Source: Gyrodactylus bullatarudis
Taxonomy: Eukaryota > Platyhelminthes > Monogenea > Gyrodactylidea > Gyrodactylidae
Assembly (NCBI GenBank): GCA_012064415.1
Contig: SSNU01000094.1
Coordinates: 204,643-268,642, forward strand
Length of the DNA: 64,000 nucleotides
Reading direction: 5' to 3'
The notes below the pieces were generated by a model. It saw nothing but the letters and a program-made list of their open reading frames with translations. It was not told the DNA's origin and searched no databases. The position numbers were made by a program, and so were the translations under genes. This document shows, piece after piece, positions 11,332-23,900 of the stretch (positions are counted from its first letter, which is position 1; each line of letters begins with the position of its first letter).

Positions 11332-12062
11332 GTTTTTTTTGTTAGAAAGATATGCACAATAAGTTGAAAGAAAAAATAAAAATTATATACATTGTGAATC
11401 TCGTTCAACTCTGTAAAATAAAAAGAAACGAATGAATAGTTGAAATCTTGATTGGAGTTTCTGTAATATAAATGAAAAATAGTGCTCAATTGAGTCTGAG
11501 TATTTCATTCGAAAATTATTCTGGTAACAACTCAATAATGAAGATCTGGATAAATAATTGTTTTGGTATAGTCGATTTTAGATCTTATGTGGGCCATGAT
11601 ACATTTTATTGAGTACAAATTAGTTCAATTTGATAAGTCGTATTTCAAATTGAGATAATAAAAGGCAAGAAGGTAATTATTTCTAAAAGAAGCATATCTT
11701 AAGTTGTAGGATTGTTCTATTTTAATCGAGGATTCAGTGAAATTTTTAACTATAAAAGCATATCTGCGAACCCATAGAGGATTTAGACCCGACAATAAGA
11801 TGCGAGCATTGCATGAGTTTAAATCAGGGGGAAATTGCGTATAGAAAATCACTTTGAATTCTCTCGATTTCTCGTGCTTGATCATTGGTTAAATTAATCA
11901 GCAATGGTCAGATGTAGTCAAAGTGGGATAGAACTAATGATTAATATGCTTTAATTCTTAAATTTGGGGTTGCAAAAATCATAGATATTCGACAGAGGAT
12001 TAATTTTTAGTTTTGAGTTTAAGCCGAAACCTAGATCTGAAGTGAAGGAGACAATTCAGCAA
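11332..12062 (-). mobile_element. LINE fragment with 3' tail and broken ORF2 end
   Basis: The T-run/GTTAGAAAG tail is at 11333-11350. The minus frame at 11625-11885 encodes NPLWVRRYAFIVKNFTESS, as in the copy at 785-1336. Further homology with interrupted frames reaches about 12060 (AGCCGAAACCTAGATCTGAA compares with 1245-1262). It is a dead 5'-truncated copy. Confidence 0.65.
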
Positions 12063-14961
12063 TAGTGTTAAAGTTTTTTCCCAATTGTTAAACACTGGGA
12101 CTATGGATAGAAGAGATATAAAAAGGTCTGTAAAACTAGTAAAAAACTATTCTTCTATCCCTGTTAAAACTGACCAAATCCCAGTTCTATTCTTTGTTGT
12201 ACTGTCTTTTTATTGTAAAATTTTATTTTTCATTATTAATTTCAACCTCTTTTTTTCTAAATTCTACAATAGTCATTTTTTCATTTTCACCAAATAAATC
12301 ATAACCCTCTCAAACTAATACCACTATCATACAAGCTAAAGCTACACTGTATTGTCTTTCTATCATTGAGTTGAAGAAGAGGTTTGTCTTCTCTCTTTAG
12401 ACACTCACAATCATTTGTGTACGATGTACTCTGTACAGTGACTTTTTTGTTTGATTCAAAAGTCAGAAAGAAATGCGTCTACCTTGAAATATATATCTAC
12501 AAATTGAATAGTCCATCTACATAATAACAATAATAATAATAATAATACTGTACACCTATATACCTAAAATAGAGTCTATTTATTTGAAAAATAAAATTCT
12601 CCAACTAGAAGAGATTTGGATCAATTTTTCTAGTTTTATTTTATTATTTTAACACCCCATAAAGTTTATATGCTACAGAAACTTTCTCTACGGGTTTGAT
12701 GATTAATGATGACTAAGGTAAATTTTATTGATTTGAGTACACTAAAATAAATAAAAATGTCATACAATTGGTCCGTTCATCTTGCATTTGAATTAAAAAT
12801 TATTTCGGCTCAAAAAGACAAACTTTTATTAAATTTTATTCTTGATTCCAGACTCATCTCAAAGAAAATTGAGACATTTTTGAGTCCTTCCACAAAATAT
12901 CTCAGAATAAATTTATCAGATTGATATTGGTGACTGTTCATAGTGCTCATATTTTGTGACGATAAATTAGAAGTCTTTTCTCATTCTTATCAACTCTCTG
13001 TTTAATGCTTGTAACTTGATCTCAACTTCAAGTTGAGGAATCAAAAATATGCTGTTGTAATGAAAAAATTGATCAAGACCCAATCAAGATCTAGAATTTT
13101 GCCTGACAAATCTCATCCTATAAAATAACCAATCAGAGCAATTGAATTCATAAAACTGAGCTTACATACTTTACTTGGTAGAGTGTTTCAAAGTGTCTCA
13201 TCTTAATTATTGTGAATTTGCAAGGTTCAAATAATGTAGTCCCTGTCTAAAGTTTGCCCGCTTCATTTTTATTCCAAAGGAATTCTTTTAATCTAATCTT
13301 TTAAATCATAATAAAATTTATTTTCATGTAACTGTAACTAAAAGATTGAAAGGAGCGGTCTTTTCACTTCTCAGGGACACTTAAAAATCCCATTGTTGAG
13401 TATTTCCCTCATATTCTTTATTTTTCTTTTTTCTGTTAAGTTTTTTTCAAATGTCAGTTATTGGAAATACCAAATATATATCCTACATATGTCCTCAATA
13501 GATTAAACTTAAAGAATTGTGTTTCTTGTCCAATCAAATTCCATGTATTTGTTTTCAAAATATATATTTGTTTCAGAAAATTTAAATTTTTCTGAATAGA
13601 AATCATTAAGAAATGTCTCACTGTGAAAAAGATTGCTCAATAGTTTTTTCTTCAAATGATATTTGTCCAAATACTATTTTTTCTGGACACTAAAACGTAC
13701 TTTAGCTTACTAATGTTTTAACCACAGTTTTGAATTCATGTTTTATTAACTCATCAGGTTCGTTGATATGAATTTGGGAATTTATAATTTTTACAGAAAT
13801 CTCTATAATTTTTATTATTAAAACATTTTAGGATTCCAAATCCTGTTACCTACTTTGATCGTTTAAAGAAAAAAAATATTATCGGGAAGAATATGGTAAT
13901 TTTTCAAATTTCATTTTGGCGCTAAAATCCCATTTTTTTGAGCTGAAATTTCTATTGATTTAAAAATGACAGAATGGCCGAAAGGAGTTTCTTTGGATTC
14001 ACAAGATTTTTCAAACAAGAAATTCAAATTCAACTCTCAAACGACAATGAGTTTATGCATTAGAACGGATTTATCAGTAATAAATACAGTAATTCGTATT
14101 TTTCAAAGATTGATAACAAAAATTAAAGTTTTCGCCTTCATTTATAAAGTGAGATTTATAACTACTTCGCGAGGTGGGTATGAACACAACTGTTAAGAGG
14201 GATCGTAAAATTTTGCGATTAAAATCTTTCTATATCACAAATAAAGAATCATAGTACTCTTTGATAATCTCAACTATAAATTAAATTTATTAGTTAGACA
14301 ATCATTTTCTTGTCACATACTCTTATCAGTAGTAGTGACCAGTAAGGAACTTTTTCTAGAATATAATAAAAAAATCCTTTGAAGAAACTACTACTCTTTT
14401 TGTTGTCCTTATCGACGGTAAACTTGAGAGGAAAAATTCTAACTCATCTCTATTAACATTATTATTTCTAATTTCCTTTTAAAATATAATCTCTTTTCAA
14501 GGAAATTCATCTCCAATTAGAGTAAACACTATCTTTCCTATGCTCTTTACTGAAACTCATTCTGAAGAAATCTTTTAATCACCAACAAGGGATTAATGCA
14601 AAATATTCTCTGAGACAGAGTTGGTTTCCAGAGATCTTTTTGCTTTAGAATTCAAACTTTATTCTAAGAAATATTCTATTTCATACATTAGCAAGAAAAT
14701 GTCAGTCATTTTCGCCTGATCTTAATCTCAAGTTTTTTTTCCAATAAGATTTATTCCAGTCTCTTATCGGCAATCTACTTCTCTTTTTTCGACGAAAAAA
14801 ACCAAATACTAAATGCTATTTAAATTCAATAGATTGATCGATTTTTTAAAAAAATTGAAATTTATTCGAAGCAGGTGTTAACACCAAGTTAATCTCCAAG
14901 ATTTACATCATTTTAATGAATTTGGTCTGTTCACTTATTTATAAATTATGACATGTTTTAG
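12063..14961. other. Intergenic or upstream stretch of the large plus-strand gene
   Basis: It contains a short AAT microsatellite at about 12525-12547 and a fragment of MITE family A at about 13765-13990 (GATATGAATTTGGGAATTTA end, then TTTGGCGCTAAAATCCC core). Upstream exons of the AJM-like gene may lie here, because its first visible exon has an acceptor, but none could be recognised. Confidence 0.35.
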
Positions 14962-17900
14962 ATCAGTGCAACAAGATGCTTCTAAGTCAACAAAAAGCAG
15001 GCCGTTCAACCAGTATTGTTCTCTCGGAGAATGACCTAAGAATTGCCTCACTTGAATCCCTAATTGAATCTGCAAAGAGGGATTTTATGAGCATTTCAAG
15101 AAACTTTGCCAACTACCAGCAGCCAAGCCAAAACCAATCGGACCATTCCTTGTCCACATCTGAACTGAATCAAGCATTCCAAAATGAGTCTGCAAAGGAA
15201 GATGAGAATGAAAAATTTTGCAATGAAAAGGATGATCTCGTGAAGAGTATAGAAGACATGCCGTTTGTTGATCTTTGCAAAATTGACGACCCAAATAAGA
15301 TTTATTTGCGTAAAAATAGTTGCGGCAGTGAGGAATTGTTTGCTTCTGCAAGAAACTCACATTCTTCAGAATTCTCCTTCAAAAGTTTGAGTTCAGCTCA
15401 TTATTTCACAATAGACGAGAGCCACTTAGTTTCCGAAGAAGATTTCAATTCAAACATAATTTCAGATTATTTATTTGGTAAGTTACTTCAAAGTAGTTAT
15501 ATGAGAATAATAATAATACTTATTGTATTAAAAGATCTCGGTGAACAATTGACCAAGGTGAGTACTTTTTGATTAAATCTTTTCACTATATTATCCTTTT
15601 TAAATTTTATTTTGATTTTTTGCGAAGTACTGGTGAGCTTCTTCAAAAATATTTTCTGATTCTAATGAACTATTCATTAAGAGGATTTAGAAGACGAGTG
15701 AATATTTAGTTATAAAGCTGTTGTTGGGAAAGAAGATTGGAGTTGATTGAAATGAGACGTAGTTTCAACTACTTGCTCTTTGTGTTCAAAAACAAAAGTA
15801 AGCTTGAAAGAGTGGCAAAGCTACTAAAAGATTTTCCTATTGCTAGTTCAACTCAGAAACAAAATGGAAATGAGGTCGGAGTAATAATTGAACTCAAAGA
15901 GCAAGTAGTTGAAACTACGTCTCATTTTAATCAACTTCAATCTTCTGTCCCAACAACAATTATGATTGAGAATGAAAGTGCAAATACAGAAAAGTCAATG
16001 GTAGTTGATAATCGAATTAGTTCTCAACCTATAACTAGCAGTATCGGAAATGTGAAAAAGGCTGCACCTGCAAATGGTAAAAGAGCTAGAAAACGTAAAA
16101 GTCTGAGTGACCATCCAACATTGAACAGATACGTAAAAAGAAAGCAATCATCATGGATACAAGCCACCAACCCTGACCCTTTCCTTCAATACTCCAAGTT
16201 AAAAAAAACCAATCAGAGGATTTCGATTTTTCAAAAATTTTGCTATATACACCCATGAAGATGGGAATTTATGCTTTTTACAAAATTATGAATTTTTTCA
16301 TCAAGAAATGGAATTTGATCAGGATTTTTTAGAATCTATAGATCGTAGGCTCCACTTTCAGGATCTGAAGAAAAAAAATCGAATATGCTGATTCAGATTC
16401 TGAGAATCCGCCCATCTTCGTGTGAAAATCGAATTTTGATTTTTTGAACATTTTCACTACTTGAAAATCGATGATATTTTGATGATTCAAGATGCCTAGA
16501 AATTGGCGAGTCCATTGAAATTTTCATGGTCATCATCGGTTTCTTTGACTAATCATGATCCTAAAAATCAACTTTTGATCACTCTCTCACTTTTAAATCA
16601 ACAAAAATTATCAACTCAAAGTTCAAAAAATGGGAATTCGGCGCCATCGCTAGATTTGAAATATGCCGTAACTTTCCTAAAATTTGATTTTTTTAGAAAT
16701 TTTTCTTCAGATCCTGAAAGTGGAAGCTGCGATCTAGATTCAAAAAATCCTGATCAAATTTGATTTCTTAATGAAAAAATTTATAATTTCGTAAAAAGCA
16801 TAAATTCCCATCTTCATATTAATTAGCTTTATATCAAGCCGGTGTAATATTCTGATGAGAACCGGTGAAATATAAGCTTTATAACTAAATATTCACTCGT
16901 CTTCTAAATCCTCATAATGAATAATGAATCAGAAAATTTTATTTTTTCGGCTTACTTGATATAGCAGCTTCTTAGAGGCATAAAATATAACCACATCAAG
17001 CACAAGGACCTCTTAATTATTTTATGCTACATTTGTTCTCTTATGGGTTCGAAGGGTTTAAGAATTACTTCTTTAGAAGATTACATAAAATACGACTTGT
17101 CTAACTGCATACATTTTTAGCGAGTAAAATGAATAATACTGAACATTAGAGGTAGATTTTTCATATTTCCGATTTTTATCTTGAATTCTGAATCTAATTC
17201 AGTTTCTTGAGAAGATTTTAATGGTTTAAAGAACATAGAGTTTTAATCCAATGTTTGATTGAGACATAATTATAATTGATGTGTTTATTTTCCATTAAAT
17301 CTAAATGGAATAAAAAAGTTTACTTGTAAGTAGTCAGATTTTTTTCTGTTGTTGAATGCCTAATAAATTTGAATTATCTAACATTATTGAATAAATGCTT
17401 ACTCAGAATTTTGAAATTGTACTCAAATTAAATTCCTGAAATCCCCTCCTCGTAAATATGATCGAGAATATGACCATTGAAAAACTCTTATATCCCGAAT
17501 TTCACTTTTTTCCAGATCGATTTCGAATTTTTCAGACTTCTAATGAACACGTTATATTATGTCTCACTACATTCGAAAACTACAAGCAATTTCATATTGA
17601 CTATTACAAGATTCGCTATAGATATTTCTTATAAAAACAATCAGAAGAATATCATTCTTAATTCATGAAATTTCTTGGCTGGCTATTAATTCAAATTGAA
17701 GGAGAAAACTAATTGAATAAAAAGTGCTTATTAAACACAGACAATTAATCACTAAATTCTCATAAAATACAGTACAAGTCCAGTATTGTGAACTAAAATT
17801 ATTTACCAGGTTTTATTATTTCCCATTTTATATCGCACCTTGTAGAATGAGATTTCTTGTCGGAGAAAAGAGACAAATCCCTCTTCTCACTGTGCTGAAC

Positions 17901-20900
17901 TGATGTTTTTCTCTTCTCCCTTGTGCAGTTAATTGTCTATAATTCTCAGACTGGTTTACACCATCGGTTTAGATATGGCTATAATATCTTGTTCTCTACG
18001 TGTATATCTTTATGAGACTCTATGATATCTCTACAAAGAGATCACTAGTTCACTTCTGATTGTAGGAAGAGTGCAGTTTGATGATTATTTGTATATGAAT
18101 AGAATATATAATACAAATCTGCATAGATAGGCTGTATACAATTCGTAGTTTGATGTATTCCATTAAAAGTATATGTGGTGAAGGGGTGGAGATTATGCAA
18201 GGAATGGAGGTAGAAATTGTCTCGTAAGGGAAATTTCTCTCACTCTTTACCAATCTTTCCCATGACTTGATATCAACCCTTTAGGAATACGGATGACTCC
18301 TCCTGATGATTAGTGTAATTTATCCTTTTTCAATAACAATACCTTTACTTGTCTGCAAGCCTTGATTCACCGGATTCTATAGACTGTATTTGTTACAAGA
18401 GACAAAAAGATTCTGTTGCTTCTGCTAACCATTTAGAGGAGAAGCTAGAAAGAGAGACACACATCTTTTGGTTTGTATGCCTGTATAAAAGATGCATCTA
18501 CGGGGCATTCCGACAAAATAATCTTGAAATTTTATTCGTGTCTCTCTGCATTTTCTCACTGTGTTCTTAGTATGCAACCACTCCTGATGCTATGCATATA
18601 AATATGAGGGTGTGATGAATTGTTTTTTCATTCATCAAAAAATACATTTATAAAAGATTGATAACTGACTGAGGAATGGATCCTTATAGTGTCATTGGAA
18701 ATATATCAACCTTAACCAGTCAACTGAGAAATATCTTTTCAACATTACATTTTGATGATATAATCATTTAACAACAATAAATTACCATAAAATGTGAGTT
18801 GAATTCAGTATACATCTCTCACACAAGGGGTTTTGCATGAAAATAATAATTGATTAGTTCAGTTTACATTATTACTTGGATTAATATTTAGTTATATCAT
18901 TCTTTTCTGCTCAAATATTACTCAGTCCTGTTTGTATAATCTTGGACTTGTGTAATGCACCAAATTAAAACTCATTAAAAATGAATTTTTAATGGCGCGC
19001 TTAAACTTTCCAAGCAGTAGGAAATGATCAAGAAATCCGAATTTGACTTTTACTCAATAATAGGATAGTTTCCAAATTCTCATATATGGTTTTCTGATCT
19101 AATTTCTTGATGAGAAAACTGATACAGCTGAGTGATTAAATTTTTAATTGAGAGAAGACTAGCCCCTTTACATTTTTATCATTCTTATGAAATGCACCTG
19201 AAATTTTATACATTAATTTATACATTGGAATACATAATTTCTGTAATTTCATTTTCTATGGGAAATTATTTGAGAAAAATCAAATTACTTATTTTGATAA
19301 GAGACAAATAAACTCTCCAAGGAAAGTACATTTTTTAGAAATTGGTGCATTTTCAAAATACAAATTATACTGATCCTTGTAAAAGTTATGAGAAAAATCG
19401 CCAAGTACATAAAGCAAGATCGGGATATTTGATCTTTAAACTTTTGATAAACTCTAAACGACTACATACAAACTTCTCTTGCTGTAAAAGAAGTTGTACA
19501 CACTCAACTTAATTGTATGCTTGTGTGATGTATCATCATTGTTTACTGTTTCCATCTCTGTAGTTTTGGATCAATATATGAATCTACATCGTAGATTGAA
19601 CATGCAGGAGAAAAATGTTGCAGTTCAAAGTTTTGCTATTCATTCTTTGCTCTTTTATGCTTTAATAATTTGGCGCAATAGCCTACTTTTCTACTAAAGT
19701 TGAATTGAAGGAATTTTTTAATGAATAAAACTTTACAGTTAACTGTTGCTTTCCTAACATCTCGCCGAGCTCTAGCTCATTGATATTTTATTATATTTTT
19801 TGACTTGAATAGGATTCTAATTTATTTTGGATATCTGTCTAACGTGGAAGATGATTATAAATCAAACCAATGTGGATTAGATTTTTGAACCCTTTCAGGT
19901 TCGACTCTAATTAGTAAATATTCAGAATCAGGATCATATAATCTTAATTTATTTATAACTCTCTGAAAATCTTTTCGTAGAAAACCATTTTTTCGACAAT
20001 TTTCTAATTTTTCCTATTCACTGTTACTCAGTAACCGATTTCCAAATAAGTATGGCCAATATAGCAAATTCTAACGAAACTTGGGAAGATTACCAAACCA
20101 AATTTTCAGTCATAGAATTTTTTTTCCACAAAATTCATTGGGTTTTATATATTTTGGGCTCTCAAAGAATTAAAAACGGATGACAACTACAGATAATCCC
20201 CTGCGAAACGTTACTGATAGTTGATTCCAATTTGGCGCAAAAATTTCTTATTTTGAACTTTTAGCTGATATTTTATTTGATTTAAAAGTGGCAAGTATAT
20301 CAATCATGCTAAATCTGTTCTAATGCATAAACTTATTATCGTTTGGAAGTTGGATTTCAATCTTTTGATAATTTTCACTGCTTGAAAATTTAATAAAACT
20401 TCCAAAAATGGTGGATTTAAAATGGTTCTTAATTAATTTTATCATAAAATACGTCCTTTGACCACCCTATCACTTTCAAATCAATAAAAACTTTCAGTTC
20501 AAAGTTCAAAAGTGGGATTTTTGCGCCAAATTGAAATTTGAAAAATGACTATATTTTTCTTGAAAATACTGTGATATTTTTTCAGATTTTTTTCTTCATA
20601 CGGTAAAAATAGGCATTATTATCTGGATTCATAAAAAAACATATTCGAATTCTAAATGAAAAAATCGAGGTTTTCGTAGAAATCATAGATAGCCAATTTT
20701 ACATAATTTTATTATATTATCAAAATTATTACCTGAGGCACATCTTTTATTTCTTTTTAACTTCTTTTTTCTACCAGCATTTATTGAAGACTCAAATACA
20801 TAGTAATGTAAATTATGTACTTTTATTCCACTGTCTGGGATATTTGGACAATGTTCATCAGTTTTATTTATTATTATCATTGGCTTTTAGTTAGAGTAGA

Positions 20901-23900
20901 ATTTATCTACAACTTCCCACCTATATTTCATATTTGGTTAGTAAACACAAGAAAGTTATTTTATGGAATAATGCTTTTTATGCTGAATTGCATTTCTTTC
21001 TCTGGTGATTATAATTGTTCTAAAAGACTCTAAATTGTCCATATGGCAGTCCTTTCCACTTGATAATTTTGAGTGGAAGCATAATAAATTATTGTGATAG
21101 TGCATCACACCTATACTTGCAAAGATTATCTACAATTATTTCGTTCTAGATGCTTATCCGATGCATTTTTTGGTAATGGATTTTGCCCATGTTGCAGAAT
21201 GTTACAGATTACTAATGGATCCCTCCATGACTAGTACGAAAGAAACTCTCAGATCACAGGTTGTGGCATGCTGACTAGTCCAAGAGAGAACGAAACGCAT
21301 GTATATGTCTACCAAAGATTTATAATTAGATTATTTCTAAATACTCTGAGGATTTCTTTCGTACTAGTCACGGTTGAATCCATTAGTAAGCTGGAACATT
21401 CAGCACGTAGAACGAAATTGTAAATTATCCTATCTTATGACGAAAAGATATTTTTCCTAAATTTAACTTATTTATTTGAAATGATTGATATTACTTGTAA
21501 GTTCACTTGTAAAATGTATAGTAAAGTGTCTAAAAACTTTTTATTAAATAATTATTCAGATAATTGAAGATTTTATCATTATTATTAAGTATAGTATATA
21601 TTATAATCCCTGAGGTTGTTAGTTGTCAACTTGGAGAAACCATCATCTTAAGATAGAAACAGCAATAACTAGGCATTTTAGACGAGAAAAGCAATTTCAC
21701 CCCTCGGCTATGAAATATTTATAGATCTATGACTTGAATAAAATACATTGGGAAACAGAAAAGACTTGATCCGCTATCATGTTTAAACTTTTTATTAGAA
21801 CCCATTAAGCTTTGTTTCAAGTTAGAATTCGTCCTACTCTATAGTCCTGAGAATCAGCTGGTTGAATTTTTCTTCTAAAGAAATTAATGCCGAGCCAATT
21901 ATTGATTGAATCATTTGGATCGATCTCTTACTCTGGTCCAAGTCTACATTTAAAATCAATTGGGCCATGGTAGTTCTAAATTGTGTGTATAGTTCTTTTG
22001 GATACATAGACTTGGATCTTCCTACATGATATAAAATTTCTCTCTGATTTTAAGGTCCATACTTTGATCCCTTGAATTCTTACAATTTATCTTGAAATTA
22101 CTTTCATTCGCCTCGCAACCGCACCTATCAATGTGTAAATGCAAGAATTCTTTTCACATAAAAATGTGAACATTTGGAAAATAATAATTAATATTGGGCG
22201 AATTGGTGATAATTATCTAATTAGATTTGTCTGTGCACGTAAATTAAAAGAGAAATATCTTAGAATTCATTTTTCATTTCATTCCTACAACCAGAAATAT
22301 TGTCTCTCAGTGATAGACACAAAGTCTCTTTTTTAACAAAATGAAACAAGAGATTGAATTTCAGAATTCTCGAATATTTTCTCATTCATACGATGAGAAA
22401 TGAGTAAACAAAACTCAATGGATTAATTTTCTTTTAGAAAAAAGTAATCTCAAGTTTAAGAATTCTTTCCAGTATTAGCTTTATTTTATGAGGCTCAACA
22501 ATTCATGGATGATTCAAAACGTTTAAAATCTATAATCTTAATCAAAGATACAAAGTTTTTTGACTATAACGTTGTTCGCTTGCTACCTGACTACTGTTTT
22601 CTTCTGGCTTGTATTGGTCTATCTATAGAGAAAGAAAGGGGAGAGAGAGCTGTAGTATTTCTTAAAGAATAAGGATTATAAAAATTAAAGTGATTATTAT
22701 AATAATCAGAATTATTAGATTAATAACTCTGATAATATAATTCATCACTTGAAAGAAAATTAAAATTAAGATTAGAATAAAAAACATTTGGATTACCCTG
22801 ATAAAAATAGTTTGGACTCACACAACGTTATAGTCAATCTATGCTGAACAGCTCCCAGAAGAACTACTTGGTTTAAAATTATGAATACAAAGTTTTTTTT
22901 ATCGAAGAATACAGAATTATTTCCAATATTTACTGAAGAAAACTCTGTTTTTTCAATAAGATTTTTCATTATTCCTTTATAAACTTCATTTGATGAATAC
23001 TCCGCTATCATTAGGCTGAGCATGTTCAAGAAAAATTTGATTGGGTTTTTTTTGAATATTTACATAAGACTCTTGTATAATAATATTATATCAATATAGA
23101 GCTCCAAACATATACCTAGTTAATATGAAGATAGGAATTTATGATTTTTACAAAATTTTCGATTTTTTTTCTCATTCACGATACAAAGGAAAAATTTTGA
23201 AAAATCAAATTTTAAGGAAATTATGGCCTATTTCAAATCTCGAAGTAGCCTCGAGTTACTATTTTTTAACTTGAAGATGAAAAATCTTGCTGTTTTTAGA
23301 GGGAAAAGAAGATGAAAAGTTGATTATTAGCATCACAACAAGGCAAGAAAACCGATTATCACTTTAGATGAATACGTCATTTTCAGGCAATTTGAAGCTT
23401 CAAAATTACATCGATTTGCAATTAGGGGAAATGATAAAAAATCAAATTTAAATTTTGATGGGGTGATTCTCAAAACCAGATTCAGCATATTCAATTTCTT
23501 TGTCTAATCGAGATCCTAAAAATCAAATGTTGATCACTCTCCCACTCTGAAATCAATAAAAATTTTCAATTCAAAGTTCAAAAAATGGGAACTCCTCCTT
23601 GTCGAGGTCTTCATAGATTCTGATAGCTAATCCTGTCTGGATTCTTCTTATATGCTTACATCAGAGGCAATATATTAGATTTAATTATTCAATTGGTTCC
23701 AGATTATCCTAAACCCTTAAAGTATTAGAGAAGTTTTTTTATGATTTGCAGTTGATCTTTTTTATTTGGTTTGTAGTTTTCCTGATTACGAATCTATAGT
23801 TGGTTTGGAATAACCTAATCAAGGAGTTATCGATCATAAATTGGCAGATTATATTTTTACCCGATCATCTATGAACTTGAGAAATAGGTTTTTTTTTAAC

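Larger units (their letters stand above)
15656..16936. mobile_element. Nested inverted-repeat element in intron, with a passenger reading frame
   Basis: Outer arms of about 60 bp face each other at 15656-15720 and 16872-16936 (GAAGACGAGTGAATATTTAG against CTAAATATTCACTCGTCTTC). A second inverted pair lies inside: 15722-15785 against 15893-15958 (GAGACGTAGTTTCAACTACT against AGTAGTTGAAACTACGTCTC). Between them and beyond runs a plus frame, 15737-16258, of 173 codons with the basic stretch GKRARKRKSLSDH and no known domain. A MITE is inserted at 16253-16826. It looks like a non-autonomous DNA element that has been duplicated in inverted fashion and then hit by a second element. The class is unknown. 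Confidence 0.55.

Noticed and set aside
15085..15360. 91-codon minus-strand frame
   Set aside because: It is antisense to a well-phased exon of the AJM-like gene and has no domain.
15737..16258. Extra coding exon of the AJM-like gene
   Set aside because: It lies inside nested inverted repeats, overlaps a MITE, and offers no acceptor/donor pair with phase 0 on both sides.
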